A stretch of 38,386 nt of DNA from contig WTBR01000199.1 of assembly GCA_013138975.1 (NCBI GenBank), forward strand, positions 1-38,386, read 5' to 3'. Numbering within the stretch: the first letter of the stretch is position 1; the number at the start of each line of letters is the position of its first letter. The position numbers and the translations under genes are program-made. Under the pieces are notes generated by a model. It was not told the origin of the DNA. It ran no database searches and worked only from the letters and a program-made list of their open reading frames with translations. Below are positions 1 through 7,939 of this stretch, in pieces. The DNA comes from Bacteroidales bacterium (GTDB lineage: Bacteria > Bacteroidota > Bacteroidia > Bacteroidales > UBA12077).

Positions 1-126
1 TTCCTTTTTCCGTCTGGCAGCTATTACAACTTTAGCTCCTTCTTTTGCAAATGCGATTGCTGTAGCTTTTCCAATACCTGAGTTTCCACCAGTAATAAAG
101 GCAACTTTATTTTTAAATTCACTCAT
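1..126 (-). CDS. SDR-family oxidoreductase, N-terminal part (runs off the window)
   Basis: Only the first 42 codons are inside the window; the gene continues to the left. The start ATG reads leftwards from 126. The peptide shows the N-terminal beta strand and the glycine-rich NAD(P)-binding motif of short-chain dehydrogenases, TGGNSGIG at about residues 13-20. This is followed by the helix ATAIAFAKEGAKVV and a basic ARRKK stretch that in this family often indicates NADP(H) preference. The substrate cannot be told because the YxxxK active site lies outside the window. It is transcribed away from the HAMP-GAF gene at 896, across a 770-base gap. Confidence 0.85.
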   Translation of the reverse strand, partial: MSEFKNKVAFITGGNSGIGKATAIAFAKEGAKVVIAARRKKE

Positions 127-895
127 ACTTTAATACTTTTAATTAATTTAACTTTTTTTTTAATAATGTACTAGAAGATAGTTTTAGTAAATTAAAATGT
201 CCCTTCTAATAATAAATCAGAAATAATTATTATCTAAGTTTGATCCTTCTTTCTTATTCTTTAATTGGTTAGGTATGCCGCTATGTAGTAGGATCTAAAT
301 ACCTTACTCATAACATGTTTAGCTATGAAAAGTAAGGAGTTAATAAAAAGTAACAGTTTCCTTTATAGCAAAATTTATATTTAATTCACAAATATAATAA
401 TATTTATATGCGTTTGTGCTAAATGTTAATTGTAATAAGTTAACTTCTAAACAAAATATTAAATCGAAAAATTCACAATAAATGCAATAATTGAATGTAA
501 TGAATTATATTAAAAGTAGTTATACTATAAATATAATTAATACAAAACACCTGATCGCCGACATGTTGTAGGAGTGTTAATAAATAACGATTAACAAAAA
601 AGTATATAAAACTGGTTCAAGTAACATTGGATCAGTTTTATTTATATAGCATTAGTTTTTGTAAGATTTTCATTGAATAATCTTAATTCAATAAAACACA
701 CAACAAGTTAGTTATGCTTTTTGCATAAGGACTTAAACAAAAGATTCTCATTAGATTAGATTAGATAAAATACTATTTCTTCGGTGATATATATCATCGA
801 AGAAATAAGTATTTAGTATGTGTTATTGCTTTTAATTCCCTAATTTTACATTAAGGGTTGAATTATTTTACATATGATTTAATAAAAACAGGACA
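127..895. other. Intergenic region with several hairpins, no gene seen
   Basis: I found no convincing coding frame in these 769 bases, which are very AT-rich. They hold several inverted repeats: CCTTACT/AGTAAGG at 302-308 and 331-337; arms around AAAACTG/CAGTTTT at about 604-641; TTATGC/GCATAA at 712-717 and 723-728; and an almost perfect 34-base palindrome at 774-807. The divergent promoters of the SDR gene and of the gene at 896 must lie here, but I cannot place them with confidence. Confidence 0.5.
774..807. repeat. 34-base near-perfect palindrome
   Basis: The left arm TATTTCTTCGGTGATAT (774-790) and right arm ATATCATCGAAGAAATA (791-807) pair with a single G-T wobble and no loop. It lies 88 bases upstream of the HAMP-GAF start codon. 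No T-run follows on either side, so it is not a classical intrinsic terminator. It could be an operator, a cruciform-forming site or a structured leader. Confidence 0.6.
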
Positions 896-2515
896 ATGAA
901 ATTTTGGAAATATATTTATTTTAATAAGCTGGTAAACAGATTAAATAAGAATCTTAAAATAAAACAAAAGTCTTATCTGGCTTTTTTACTTGTATCAATC
1001 ATGATACTTATTTTTTCAGTTTATATACTTTATTCATATTCAGATATTAAAAAAAGAGAAGTATGTATTGAAAGAGTATATGAAATGCACCATAATTATT
1101 TAGAATTAATAATATTTTTAGAACAAAAATATTCTATATTTGATAATAAAAACCTACAACAGAATAATCAAAAAAATGAAGAAATTTTAAATTCTGTTAA
1201 TAGTTTAAGAAATTCTGTAAACCGAATTAAAAGTGAAGGTAATTGCACAACTTTGGATTTACAGAAGTTATTAAATATATTATTTAATGTAGAATCATTG
1301 CCAATTTTTAAAGAAAAAAGTTCCAATATTGACTTGACCGAAGAGAAATTGGCTCAATTAAAACTTTCCATTCATGAAGAAATTTATGATTTAATGGAGT
1401 ATAATAATTCTGTAGATAAATATATTTCTTTGTTTGCGGAACAAACTGAAACATTTTTTAGGTATAAAAATATTTTAATTTTTATTTTCTTAGGAAGTGG
1501 TTTTATAGGATCAATAATAATTGCAAACTTTTTAGTTTTTAGGATTACTACACCTATTGAAAAATTGAAAGATAATATTAAAATCTTAGAACAAGGCGAT
1601 TACCATTTAGACAGTAAATTTGAGGTTTTAGATAACGATGAAATTGGCGATATAGCAAATGGTATAGAAAGAATAGGTCAAACAATTAAGGAAACAGTAA
1701 ATTTTACTGATAAAATTGGGAAAAATGAGTTTGATGCTGATTTAAAAGTAAATAGATCAGGGAGATTAGCAACGGCTTTACTTTCAATGCGTGACAATTT
1801 GAAAGCAGTTACTGAACAAAACGAAATTCAGAAGCAACAGGAAGAAACGAGAAATTGGATTATTAAAGGATTGGCTGATTTAGGGAATATACTTAGGTCA
1901 AATACAGACGAAATTGAAAACTTATATTTTAATATTTTAAAAACAATTTGTAATTATATTGGTGCTAATCAGGGTGGGTTATTTATTATTAAGGAAAAAG
2001 ACAATAACAAAGTTTTAGAATTAAGTGCCAGTTACGCTTATAACAGAAGGAAATATCTAAGCAAAGAAATAGAGATTGGAGAAGGATTAGTTGGACAGTG
2101 TGCATTAGAGAAACATATTACAAATATAACAGAGATACCTAGCGATTACATTGAAATAACTTCAGGACTAGGTAATTCAAATCCTAATAATCTGATATTA
2201 ATCCCTTTAATTCTTAATGATGAGATTTTTGGTGTAATTGAATTAGCATCATTTGAATTATTTAATGAACACCATATTGAATATCTCGAGCAATCAGCTG
2301 AAAGCATTGCATCTACGGTTTCCAGTATGCAAATAAATATTACAACAAAAGCACTTTTGGAGAAAACTCAAATTCAGACAGAGGAAATGATTTCTCAAGA
2401 AGAGGAGATGAGACAGAATATGGAAGAATTGAAGGCAACACAGGAAGAATCGGAACGAAAAGTTGAGCATTATGAACAATTATTAAAAGAAGCTCAAAAG
2501 AAAAATTTAGGTTAA
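896..2515 (+). CDS. Membrane HAMP-GAF sensor protein without an output domain
   Basis: The 539-residue protein has a membrane segment at about 27-47, a roughly 140-residue helical periplasmic region, a second membrane segment at about 192-214, and a HAMP linker at about 215-270 (TTPIEKLKDNI). A GAF domain follows at about 335-475. The C-terminal coiled coil at 485-535 is rich in Glu and Gln (EEEMRQNMEELKATQEE), a tail common in Bacteroidota GAF/PAS sensors. There is no histidine kinase, GGDEF, phosphatase or methyl-accepting signalling tip, so it must signal through a partner. It is convergent with the kinase gene at 2538, with 22 bases between. The sequence ACAGGAC before the ATG is a weak ribosome site. 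The domain layout is clear; the ligand and partner are unknown. Confidence 0.8.
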   Translation: MKFWKYIYFNKLVNRLNKNLKIKQKSYLAFLLVSIMILIFSVYILYSYSDIKKREVCIERVYEMHHNYLELIIFLEQKYSIFDNKNLQQNNQKNEEILNSVNSLRNSVNRIKSEGNCTTLDLQKLLNILFNVESLPIFKEKSSNIDLTEEKLAQLKLSIHEEIYDLMEYNNSVDKYISLFAEQTETFFRYKNILIFIFLGSGFIGSIIIANFLVFRITTPIEKLKDNIKILEQGDYHLDSKFEVLDNDEIGDIANGIERIGQTIKETVNFTDKIGKNEFDADLKVNRSGRLATALLSMRDNLKAVTEQNEIQKQQEETRNWIIKGLADLGNILRSNTDEIENLYFNILKTICNYIGANQGGLFIIKEKDNNKVLELSASYAYNRRKYLSKEIEIGEGLVGQCALEKHITNITEIPSDYIEITSGLGNSNPNNLILIPLILNDEIFGVIELASFELFNEHHIEYLEQSAESIASTVSSMQINITTKALLEKTQIQTEEMISQEEEMRQNMEELKATQEESERKVEHYEQLLKEAQKKNLG

Positions 2516-2537
2516 TTAAGGTGTTGTAATTAAGGAT

Positions 2538-3893
2538 TTAAAACTCCAAAATAAACTCACTTCCTTTTCCTAACTCAGAATTTACTTGAATACTGCCTTT
2601 ATGTAAACGCATTATTTGTCGGGAAAGGCTTAAACCAATTCCTGAGCCTTCTTTTTTAGTGGTATAAAAAGGAATAAAAATTTTATCCATTTCGTCGGAA
2701 TCAATACCTTTTCCATTATCAATAATAACTATCTTGTGTTTGTTTAATTCAGTTTTTAATACATCAATCGAAATTTGGGGCTTATCTTGATTTTTTACAG
2801 CTTCAATAGCATTAATTATTAAGTTAATTATTACTTGTTCAATTTGGTCGTAGTCGGCATAAGTTTTTCCAATATTTTGTGCGCAGTTTAGCTGAAAATT
2901 GATGTTATTCTCAGATATATTTTGTTTTAAAAGTGTGCGGCAATGATTTAGCAATTCCATTAGATTTACTTCCTTAAAATCGGGTTTTGGAATGCGGGTT
3001 AGCTGTTTGTACGAAGAAACAAACTTAAGTAATCCTTTACTTCTGTTTTCAATGGTTTTAAGGCTTGAAACGATATCTTCGAAATCATCATCTGATATTT
3101 TTGCCAGTTCAGATTTTTGTCCTTTAGTATTCTCGAAAGTTTCGTTTATGGCATTACTCAAGGATGAAATAGGAGTAACCGAATTCATTATTTCGTGGGT
3201 TAAAACACGAATTAATTTTTGCCACGATTCCAGTTCCTGGTATTCTAATTCTTGTTTTATGTTTTGTAGCGAAATAAGTTTAATCGATTTACTTTGAATT
3301 TTTAGCTCTGTTGCAAACACTGAAAGATGCATTAAATTATCATTAAGTTTTAGTTTAACTAATTCTTTTTCTCCTGATTTTAAGCGTTTGATTAAATTAT
3401 AAAGATTAATATCATGATTTTTGATCTGACTAATATTATGCTGACTGTGAAGGTTTAACAGTTTGCTTGCCGTTTTATTAATAAACTGAATCTCCCCAAT
3501 TTCATTATAGCTAAATAAAGCAATTTGAATATGCTCAACGATGGTTTTTAAATAATGATATTGAACTTCTTTATCTATTCTAATATTTTGGAATTCACTT
3601 AAAATTGTATCATATGCTTCCTTTAAAATATGCTTCGAATTTTTATCCGATAAAGCATTAACAGAACTAATAAAATCGCGTGATTTAATTGATAATAGAA
3701 AATCGCCCAAGCCACGTTTATATTTTTCGGCATATCTGATTATTTCTATTAAAAAACCAAGAGAAATAACTGCTGTTGCAATTTGTGTTACATACCATTC
3801 ATTTTTGTAGGCAGAGAATATAGTAGCAAATATCGAAAGAGCTAAAAATATAGTCCTTATAATTAATCCGAATCTAAAATTTTTAAAATCCAT
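2538..3893 (-). CDS. NtrB-like sensor histidine kinase
   Basis: The 451-residue membrane kinase has two N-terminal membrane segments (about 10-28 and 34-52) and a PAS-like region (about 110-215). The H-box is LTHEIMNSVTP, with the phospho-acceptor at His233. The ATPase domain has N-box Asn361, DNGKGI at 392-397, FIPFYTTKK and GSGIGL at 416-421. The short HEIxN dimerisation domain is the type found in NtrB-like kinases. The gene follows the sigma-54 activator gene in the same direction and their ends overlap by 11 bases, so the two are co-transcribed and translationally coupled. Its partner is almost certainly the regulator encoded at 3883-5247, and the likely target is the divergent permease operon. 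Confidence 0.92.
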   Translation of the reverse strand: MDFKNFRFGLIIRTIFLALSIFATIFSAYKNEWYVTQIATAVISLGFLIEIIRYAEKYKRGLGDFLLSIKSRDFISSVNALSDKNSKHILKEAYDTILSEFQNIRIDKEVQYHYLKTIVEHIQIALFSYNEIGEIQFINKTASKLLNLHSQHNISQIKNHDINLYNLIKRLKSGEKELVKLKLNDNLMHLSVFATELKIQSKSIKLISLQNIKQELEYQELESWQKLIRVLTHEIMNSVTPISSLSNAINETFENTKGQKSELAKISDDDFEDIVSSLKTIENRSKGLLKFVSSYKQLTRIPKPDFKEVNLMELLNHCRTLLKQNISENNINFQLNCAQNIGKTYADYDQIEQVIINLIINAIEAVKNQDKPQISIDVLKTELNKHKIVIIDNGKGIDSDEMDKIFIPFYTTKKEGSGIGLSLSRQIMRLHKGSIQVNSELGKGSEFILEF

Positions 3894-5247
3894 ATTTTGT
3901 CATTTTACGGTACATTGTTGTTCTTCCTAGTCCTAATTCTTTTGCAGCAGCACTTACATTAAAACTGTGTTTTTTTAATGCATTTTCAATGGTTTGTTTT
4001 TCAACTTCTTCAAGATTTAAAATATTTCTGTTGCTTGGCGCACTTTCCGAAATATTTAAAACAAAATCCTGACTGTTTAAAACTGTTCCGTTGTTCATTA
4101 TTACAGTTCGTTCGATAATATGCTGAAGCTCACGAATATTACCCGGCCAATTATACTTTTTCAGCTTTTTAAAAGCATCAGCACTAATTTTCATGCTTTG
4201 CTTTTTGTATTTCTTACAATACATCTTAAGAAAATGATTCGAAAGTAAAGGAATATCTTCTAATCGATCTCGTAAGGTCGGAATATGAATTTCAACGGTA
4301 TTAATTCTAAAAAACAAATCCTGACGAAATTCGTTTTTATCAACCATTTCTTTTAAAGGCATATTCGTGGCGCAAATCAAACGGATATTTACAGGAATCG
4401 GATGATTTGAACCAACTTTTGTAATTTCTTTATTTTGTATAGCCGTTAACAGTTTCGACTGTAATGGGAGTGATAGGTTTCCAATTTCATCCAGGAGTAA
4501 AGTGCCATTATCAGCAACCTCAAACCTTCCTGCACGATCTTCTTTAGCATCGGTAAATGAACCTTTTGTATGCCCAAACAATTCTGATTCGAATAAATTT
4601 TCTGCTATTGCACCTAAATCTACATTTATAAAAAGTTTATCAGCTCTATCTGATTTGCGATGTATTGCTCGTGCAATAACTTCTTTACCAGTACCATTTT
4701 CACCTAATATTAAAATATTAGCATCTGTATTTGCAACCTTGTCAATAATATTGAATAGCTCAATCATTTTGGGTGATTCTCCAATCACTTCAGAAAATGA
4801 TTGATCAATATCTTGAACAAGTGTTTGTTGCTTATTTTTTAATTGAACAATTTCCTTTTTTGATTTACTTAAATTATATGCAGCGATAATGGTTGCCAAA
4901 AGCTTCTTATTTTCCCATGGTTTTACAACAAAATCTACCGCTCCAATTTTCATCGAGTCAATGGCCAAATTTATATCTCCATAAGCAGTCATCATTACAA
5001 CAGTAGCCTCAGAATCAATTTGTAATATGCGTTTTAACCAATCAAGCCCTTCTTTTCCACTTGTTGCTCCGGTTGTAAAATTCATATCCAACAGAATAAC
5101 ATCAAAAATCTTTTTCTCAATGTATGGGATAATCTCCTCAGGATTTGAAATGGTTTTAATTTCTTTGAAATCCTTTTTTAATACGACCTTAGTTGATAAT
5201 AGTATATCCTTATCGTCATCTATAACCAGTATTTTACTGTTAATCAT
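3883..5247 (-). CDS. NtrC-family sigma-54-dependent response regulator
   Basis: I chose the ATG at 5247 (MINSKILVIDDDKD), which puts the receiver at the usual distance; an ATG 33 bases upstream (5280) is also in frame. The 454-residue protein has a receiver (acidic DDD at the N-terminus, phospho-Asp54 in LLDMNF, Lys109 in VVKPW), an AAA+ domain (Walker A GENGTGKE at about 182-189, Walker B LLLDEIG at about 250-256, arginine finger region FRQDLFFRIN) and a Fis-type helix-turn-helix at about 415-454. The sigma-54 contact loop reads GSFTDA (about 229-234) instead of the textbook GAFTGA. It overlaps the kinase gene by 11 bases. Phosphorylated protein should bind the dyads at 5399-5437 and activate the -24/-12 promoter at 5503. 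Confidence 0.93.
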   Translation of the reverse strand: MINSKILVIDDDKDILLSTKVVLKKDFKEIKTISNPEEIIPYIEKKIFDVILLDMNFTTGATSGKEGLDWLKRILQIDSEATVVMMTAYGDINLAIDSMKIGAVDFVVKPWENKKLLATIIAAYNLSKSKKEIVQLKNKQQTLVQDIDQSFSEVIGESPKMIELFNIIDKVANTDANILILGENGTGKEVIARAIHRKSDRADKLFINVDLGAIAENLFESELFGHTKGSFTDAKEDRAGRFEVADNGTLLLDEIGNLSLPLQSKLLTAIQNKEITKVGSNHPIPVNIRLICATNMPLKEMVDKNEFRQDLFFRINTVEIHIPTLRDRLEDIPLLSNHFLKMYCKKYKKQSMKISADAFKKLKKYNWPGNIRELQHIIERTVIMNNGTVLNSQDFVLNISESAPSNRNILNLEEVEKQTIENALKKHSFNVSAAAKELGLGRTTMYRKMTKYGF

Positions 5248-5398
5248 ATTTAAATCTATTAAATTAGATGAAACAAGCATGATAAAAATAATTATTAAAA
5301 TACACCAGTAATGATTATTTTTAATCGTGCGGTTCCATTTGACAATTAAAATAAGTTATATTCAAATGAATAAAAGTACAAAAACTATTTTTATAAAG

Positions 5399-5415
5399 TG
5401 TTCTTATATGAAACA
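5399..5415. promoter_or_regulatory. Degenerate second activator half of a tandem UAS
   Basis: TGTTCTTATATGAAACA keeps the TGTT...AACA ends and the 17-base length of the perfect dyad at 5421-5437. The two dyads are 22 bases apart centre to centre, which is two helical turns, as expected for a pair of dimers bound on one face of the DNA. Confidence 0.45.
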
Positions 5416-5420
5416 TTTTG

Positions 5421-5437
5421 TGTTCCGATTAGGAACA
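5421..5437. promoter_or_regulatory. Perfect 17-base dyad, probable upstream activating site for the NtrC-like regulator
   Basis: TGTTCCGATTAGGAACA has 6-base arms TGTTCC/GGAACA around a 5-base centre. It ends 65 bases before the -24 element of the permease promoter, in the range used by sigma-54 enhancer-binding proteins. It lies in the gap shared with the divergent regulator gene. The sequence is plain to see; its binding by that regulator is inferred. Confidence 0.6.
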
Positions 5438-5502
5438 GTATTTTTGAGCAGGGATAATGGATGGTTTTTGTAAAGTCCATTATTTTAGGTGTTTGTAAAT
5501 AT

Positions 5503-5518
5503 TGGCATAAGTATTGAA
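5503..5518 (+). promoter_or_regulatory. Sigma-54 (-24/-12) promoter of the FtsX permease operon
   Basis: TGGCATAAGTATTGAA fits TGGCAC-N5-TTGCW with correct spacing: the -24 GG and the -12 TTG are intact, with A in place of the -12 C. Transcription would begin near 5528-5530, about 20 bases before the ATG at 5550. A TTG codon at 5514 that would extend the first permease lies inside this promoter, which argues against using it as a start. Confidence 0.65.
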
Positions 5519-5549
5519 ATTCGAATTGGGAAACATACAAAAAGAATCT

Positions 5550-7925
5550 ATGTTACAAAACTATTTTAAAATAGCATTTAGAAATATTTTTAGAAATAAG
5601 AAATACTTTCTCATTAATGTACTGGGATTTTCTTTCGGAATAACGACTTGTTTATTAATATTCACCTACATATATCAAGAAGCCTTTGGTTTTGATAATG
5701 AAATAGGAGATAAACATAGAATTTATCGTGTTATCTCAACATCCGTAATAGAAGATAAAGAGTCGGTATATCCATTCACTTTAGGTGATTTTGGTGCAGA
5801 AGCCCTTGAAAAAATTAATGGCATAGAAAAGATGTTTCGTGTTCATACATATTCAAATATTGAATTAAAATATGAAACATATAAATCATCGGCATTATTA
5901 ATACAATACGTTGATTCAACATTTTTTGAAGTCTTAGACTTTCCTTTAAGTGTTGGAGATTCTAAAAATGCATTAAAAACGCCATTTAGTGCTGTTCTAT
6001 CAAAAGAAACAGCGCTAAAAATATTTGGTGATAAAGATCCATATTTTAAAATAGTAAAAATTGACGGGAAAGATTATACTATAAAAGGGATAGTAGATAC
6101 AGATAAATTTAAATCACATTTTGAATTTGATGTCCTTACATCAATGTCTTCACTAATCAGACCTGATTATAATATTATCGAATCAGAAGGAATTCATTTT
6201 CCAACTTATATTAAATTGTATGAAGGAGTCAATGTAGAAAATGTAAATGTTCAGCTTAACAAACTAATTGATAATATAGTAAAAGAAAAATTTAGTGAGT
6301 ATGGTATAGACTTGAACACTTATCTTCAGCCATTAAATAAAATACATTTATATTCTGATTTTAATCCTGATTATGCCATAACAACGAATATAAAGTACAT
6401 TTCATTATTTACTATTTTGGCAATCTTTATATTACTTATTGCAATAATAAATTTTATAAACCTGTCGATTGCGCTATACAATAAAAGAACAAAAGAAGTC
6501 GGAATAAGGAAAGTAAATGGAGCACGTAGAACCGATCTAATAACTCAATTTGTAACAGAATCAGTATTAATCACATTTATTGCATTTATTTTTTCTTTAA
6601 TATTTGTTGAAATACTTTCAAATCCTTTTCGAAATTTAATGCAATCGGACATTCAACTTATTTATTATAAAAATCCGCTTGTTCTCATACTATTATTTGT
6701 TGCGATTATTTTTATCGGGTTTTTATCAGGTATTTATCCGGCTTTTAATTTGTCGGGTTTAAAAACCATAAGTACTTTAAAAGGAGTAAGAAAATTTAAA
6801 AAACATAATCTTCGAAAAGTACTTGTAGTATTTCAGTTTGGTATATCCATTTTTATGATAATAGTACTACTGCTTTTATCAAGTCAAATGAAATATCTAA
6901 AAAATAAAGATATGAATTTTGACAGATCAAATATTATTGTGATTAAAGATTTAACTGAGAAAGTAAATGAAGATTATCCGATAATTAAAAATGAATTGGA
7001 ACAAATCCCCGGTATTGTTAAGGCAACAGCATCTGTTTCTGTTCCCGGAATAAACAGAGTAAGCAATGATTTTATTTATGTTAAAGGAGAAGATTCAAAT
7101 TCAGGCATTTTGTTTAATATCAATAATATACATTTTGATTATACTAAAACCTACGGTATTAAATTTGCACAGGGAAGAGATTTTTCCGAAGAATTTAATT
7201 CAGAAAGTACAGGATATATTATAAATGAAACTGCCGCTAAAAAACTTGCTTTAAAAGAACCGGTCGGAACAATAATTAATGTAAGGGAACAGGAAGGAGA
7301 AATTATAGGAGTAGTTAAAGACTTTAATTTTAGATCCTTGCACGAACCCATAAGTCCCGTATTATTATATATGCGTCATAACTATTATAATTTTATCTCC
7401 TTTAAAATATCAGGAGAAGAAGGCTTAGTTATTGAAAAATTAAAACAAAAATTTAAGGAAATCGATCCTGATTATATATTTGATTATTTCTATCTCGATG
7501 AATCATTAAAGAATATGTATAAAGATGAGGATAGAACATACGAGTTATTTACTTATGCTGCAATTCTTGCTATTATTATTTCTCTGCTAGGCTTATTCGC
7601 TTTAACCCTGTTTAACATGCAAGAAAATGTTAAAGCTATTGGTATCAGAAAAGTCATGGGAGCTTCTAATAAATCAATTGTAATAGCTTTATTAAAAGAA
7701 TTAACCAAATGGGTGTTTATATCGAATGTTATTGCATGGCCAGTTGCTTTTTATTTCATTAAAACATGGTTGCATAAGTTTGCTTACAGTATTGATATTT
7801 ATGAATATTGGTGGTGTTTTATTGTAGCAACTGCAGTCACCTTAATTATATCAATTATAGTAGTTATTAATCAATCATTGAAAGCTGCGAATACAAATCC
7901 TGTCGATAGTTTAAAATACGAATAA
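5550..7925 (+). CDS. FtsX/MacB-type ABC permease, first of three
   Basis: I placed the start at ATG 5550 (MLQNYFKIAFRNIF), which matches the N-termini of the two following permeases and lies just downstream of the sigma-54 promoter. The 791-residue protein has a first membrane segment at about 20-42 and a MacB-type periplasmic domain to about 275. An FtsX core follows with segments at about 282-308, 337-358 and 378-402, then a further segment near 425-445, a second periplasmic domain, and a second FtsX core at the C-terminus. Both cores carry the cytoplasmic motif IRKVNGA or IRKVMGA. The C-terminus is NPVDSLKYE. It needs an ABC ATPase, and none is encoded beside it. It probably moves a lipid, lipoprotein or peptide, or acts as a mechanotransmitter; the substrate is unknown. 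Confidence 0.93.
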   Translation: MLQNYFKIAFRNIFRNKKYFLINVLGFSFGITTCLLIFTYIYQEAFGFDNEIGDKHRIYRVISTSVIEDKESVYPFTLGDFGAEALEKINGIEKMFRVHTYSNIELKYETYKSSALLIQYVDSTFFEVLDFPLSVGDSKNALKTPFSAVLSKETALKIFGDKDPYFKIVKIDGKDYTIKGIVDTDKFKSHFEFDVLTSMSSLIRPDYNIIESEGIHFPTYIKLYEGVNVENVNVQLNKLIDNIVKEKFSEYGIDLNTYLQPLNKIHLYSDFNPDYAITTNIKYISLFTILAIFILLIAIINFINLSIALYNKRTKEVGIRKVNGARRTDLITQFVTESVLITFIAFIFSLIFVEILSNPFRNLMQSDIQLIYYKNPLVLILLFVAIIFIGFLSGIYPAFNLSGLKTISTLKGVRKFKKHNLRKVLVVFQFGISIFMIIVLLLLSSQMKYLKNKDMNFDRSNIIVIKDLTEKVNEDYPIIKNELEQIPGIVKATASVSVPGINRVSNDFIYVKGEDSNSGILFNINNIHFDYTKTYGIKFAQGRDFSEEFNSESTGYIINETAAKKLALKEPVGTIINVREQEGEIIGVVKDFNFRSLHEPISPVLLYMRHNYYNFISFKISGEEGLVIEKLKQKFKEIDPDYIFDYFYLDESLKNMYKDEDRTYELFTYAAILAIIISLLGLFALTLFNMQENVKAIGIRKVMGASNKSIVIALLKELTKWVFISNVIAWPVAFYFIKTWLHKFAYSIDIYEYWWCFIVATAVTLIISIIVVINQSLKAANTNPVDSLKYE

Positions 7926-7939
7926 TTAAATTTAAAATT

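Noticed and set aside
5514..5549. A TTG start that would extend the first permease by 12 residues
   Set aside because: It lies inside the predicted -24/-12 promoter, and the next ATG (5550) matches the N-termini of the two sister permeases.
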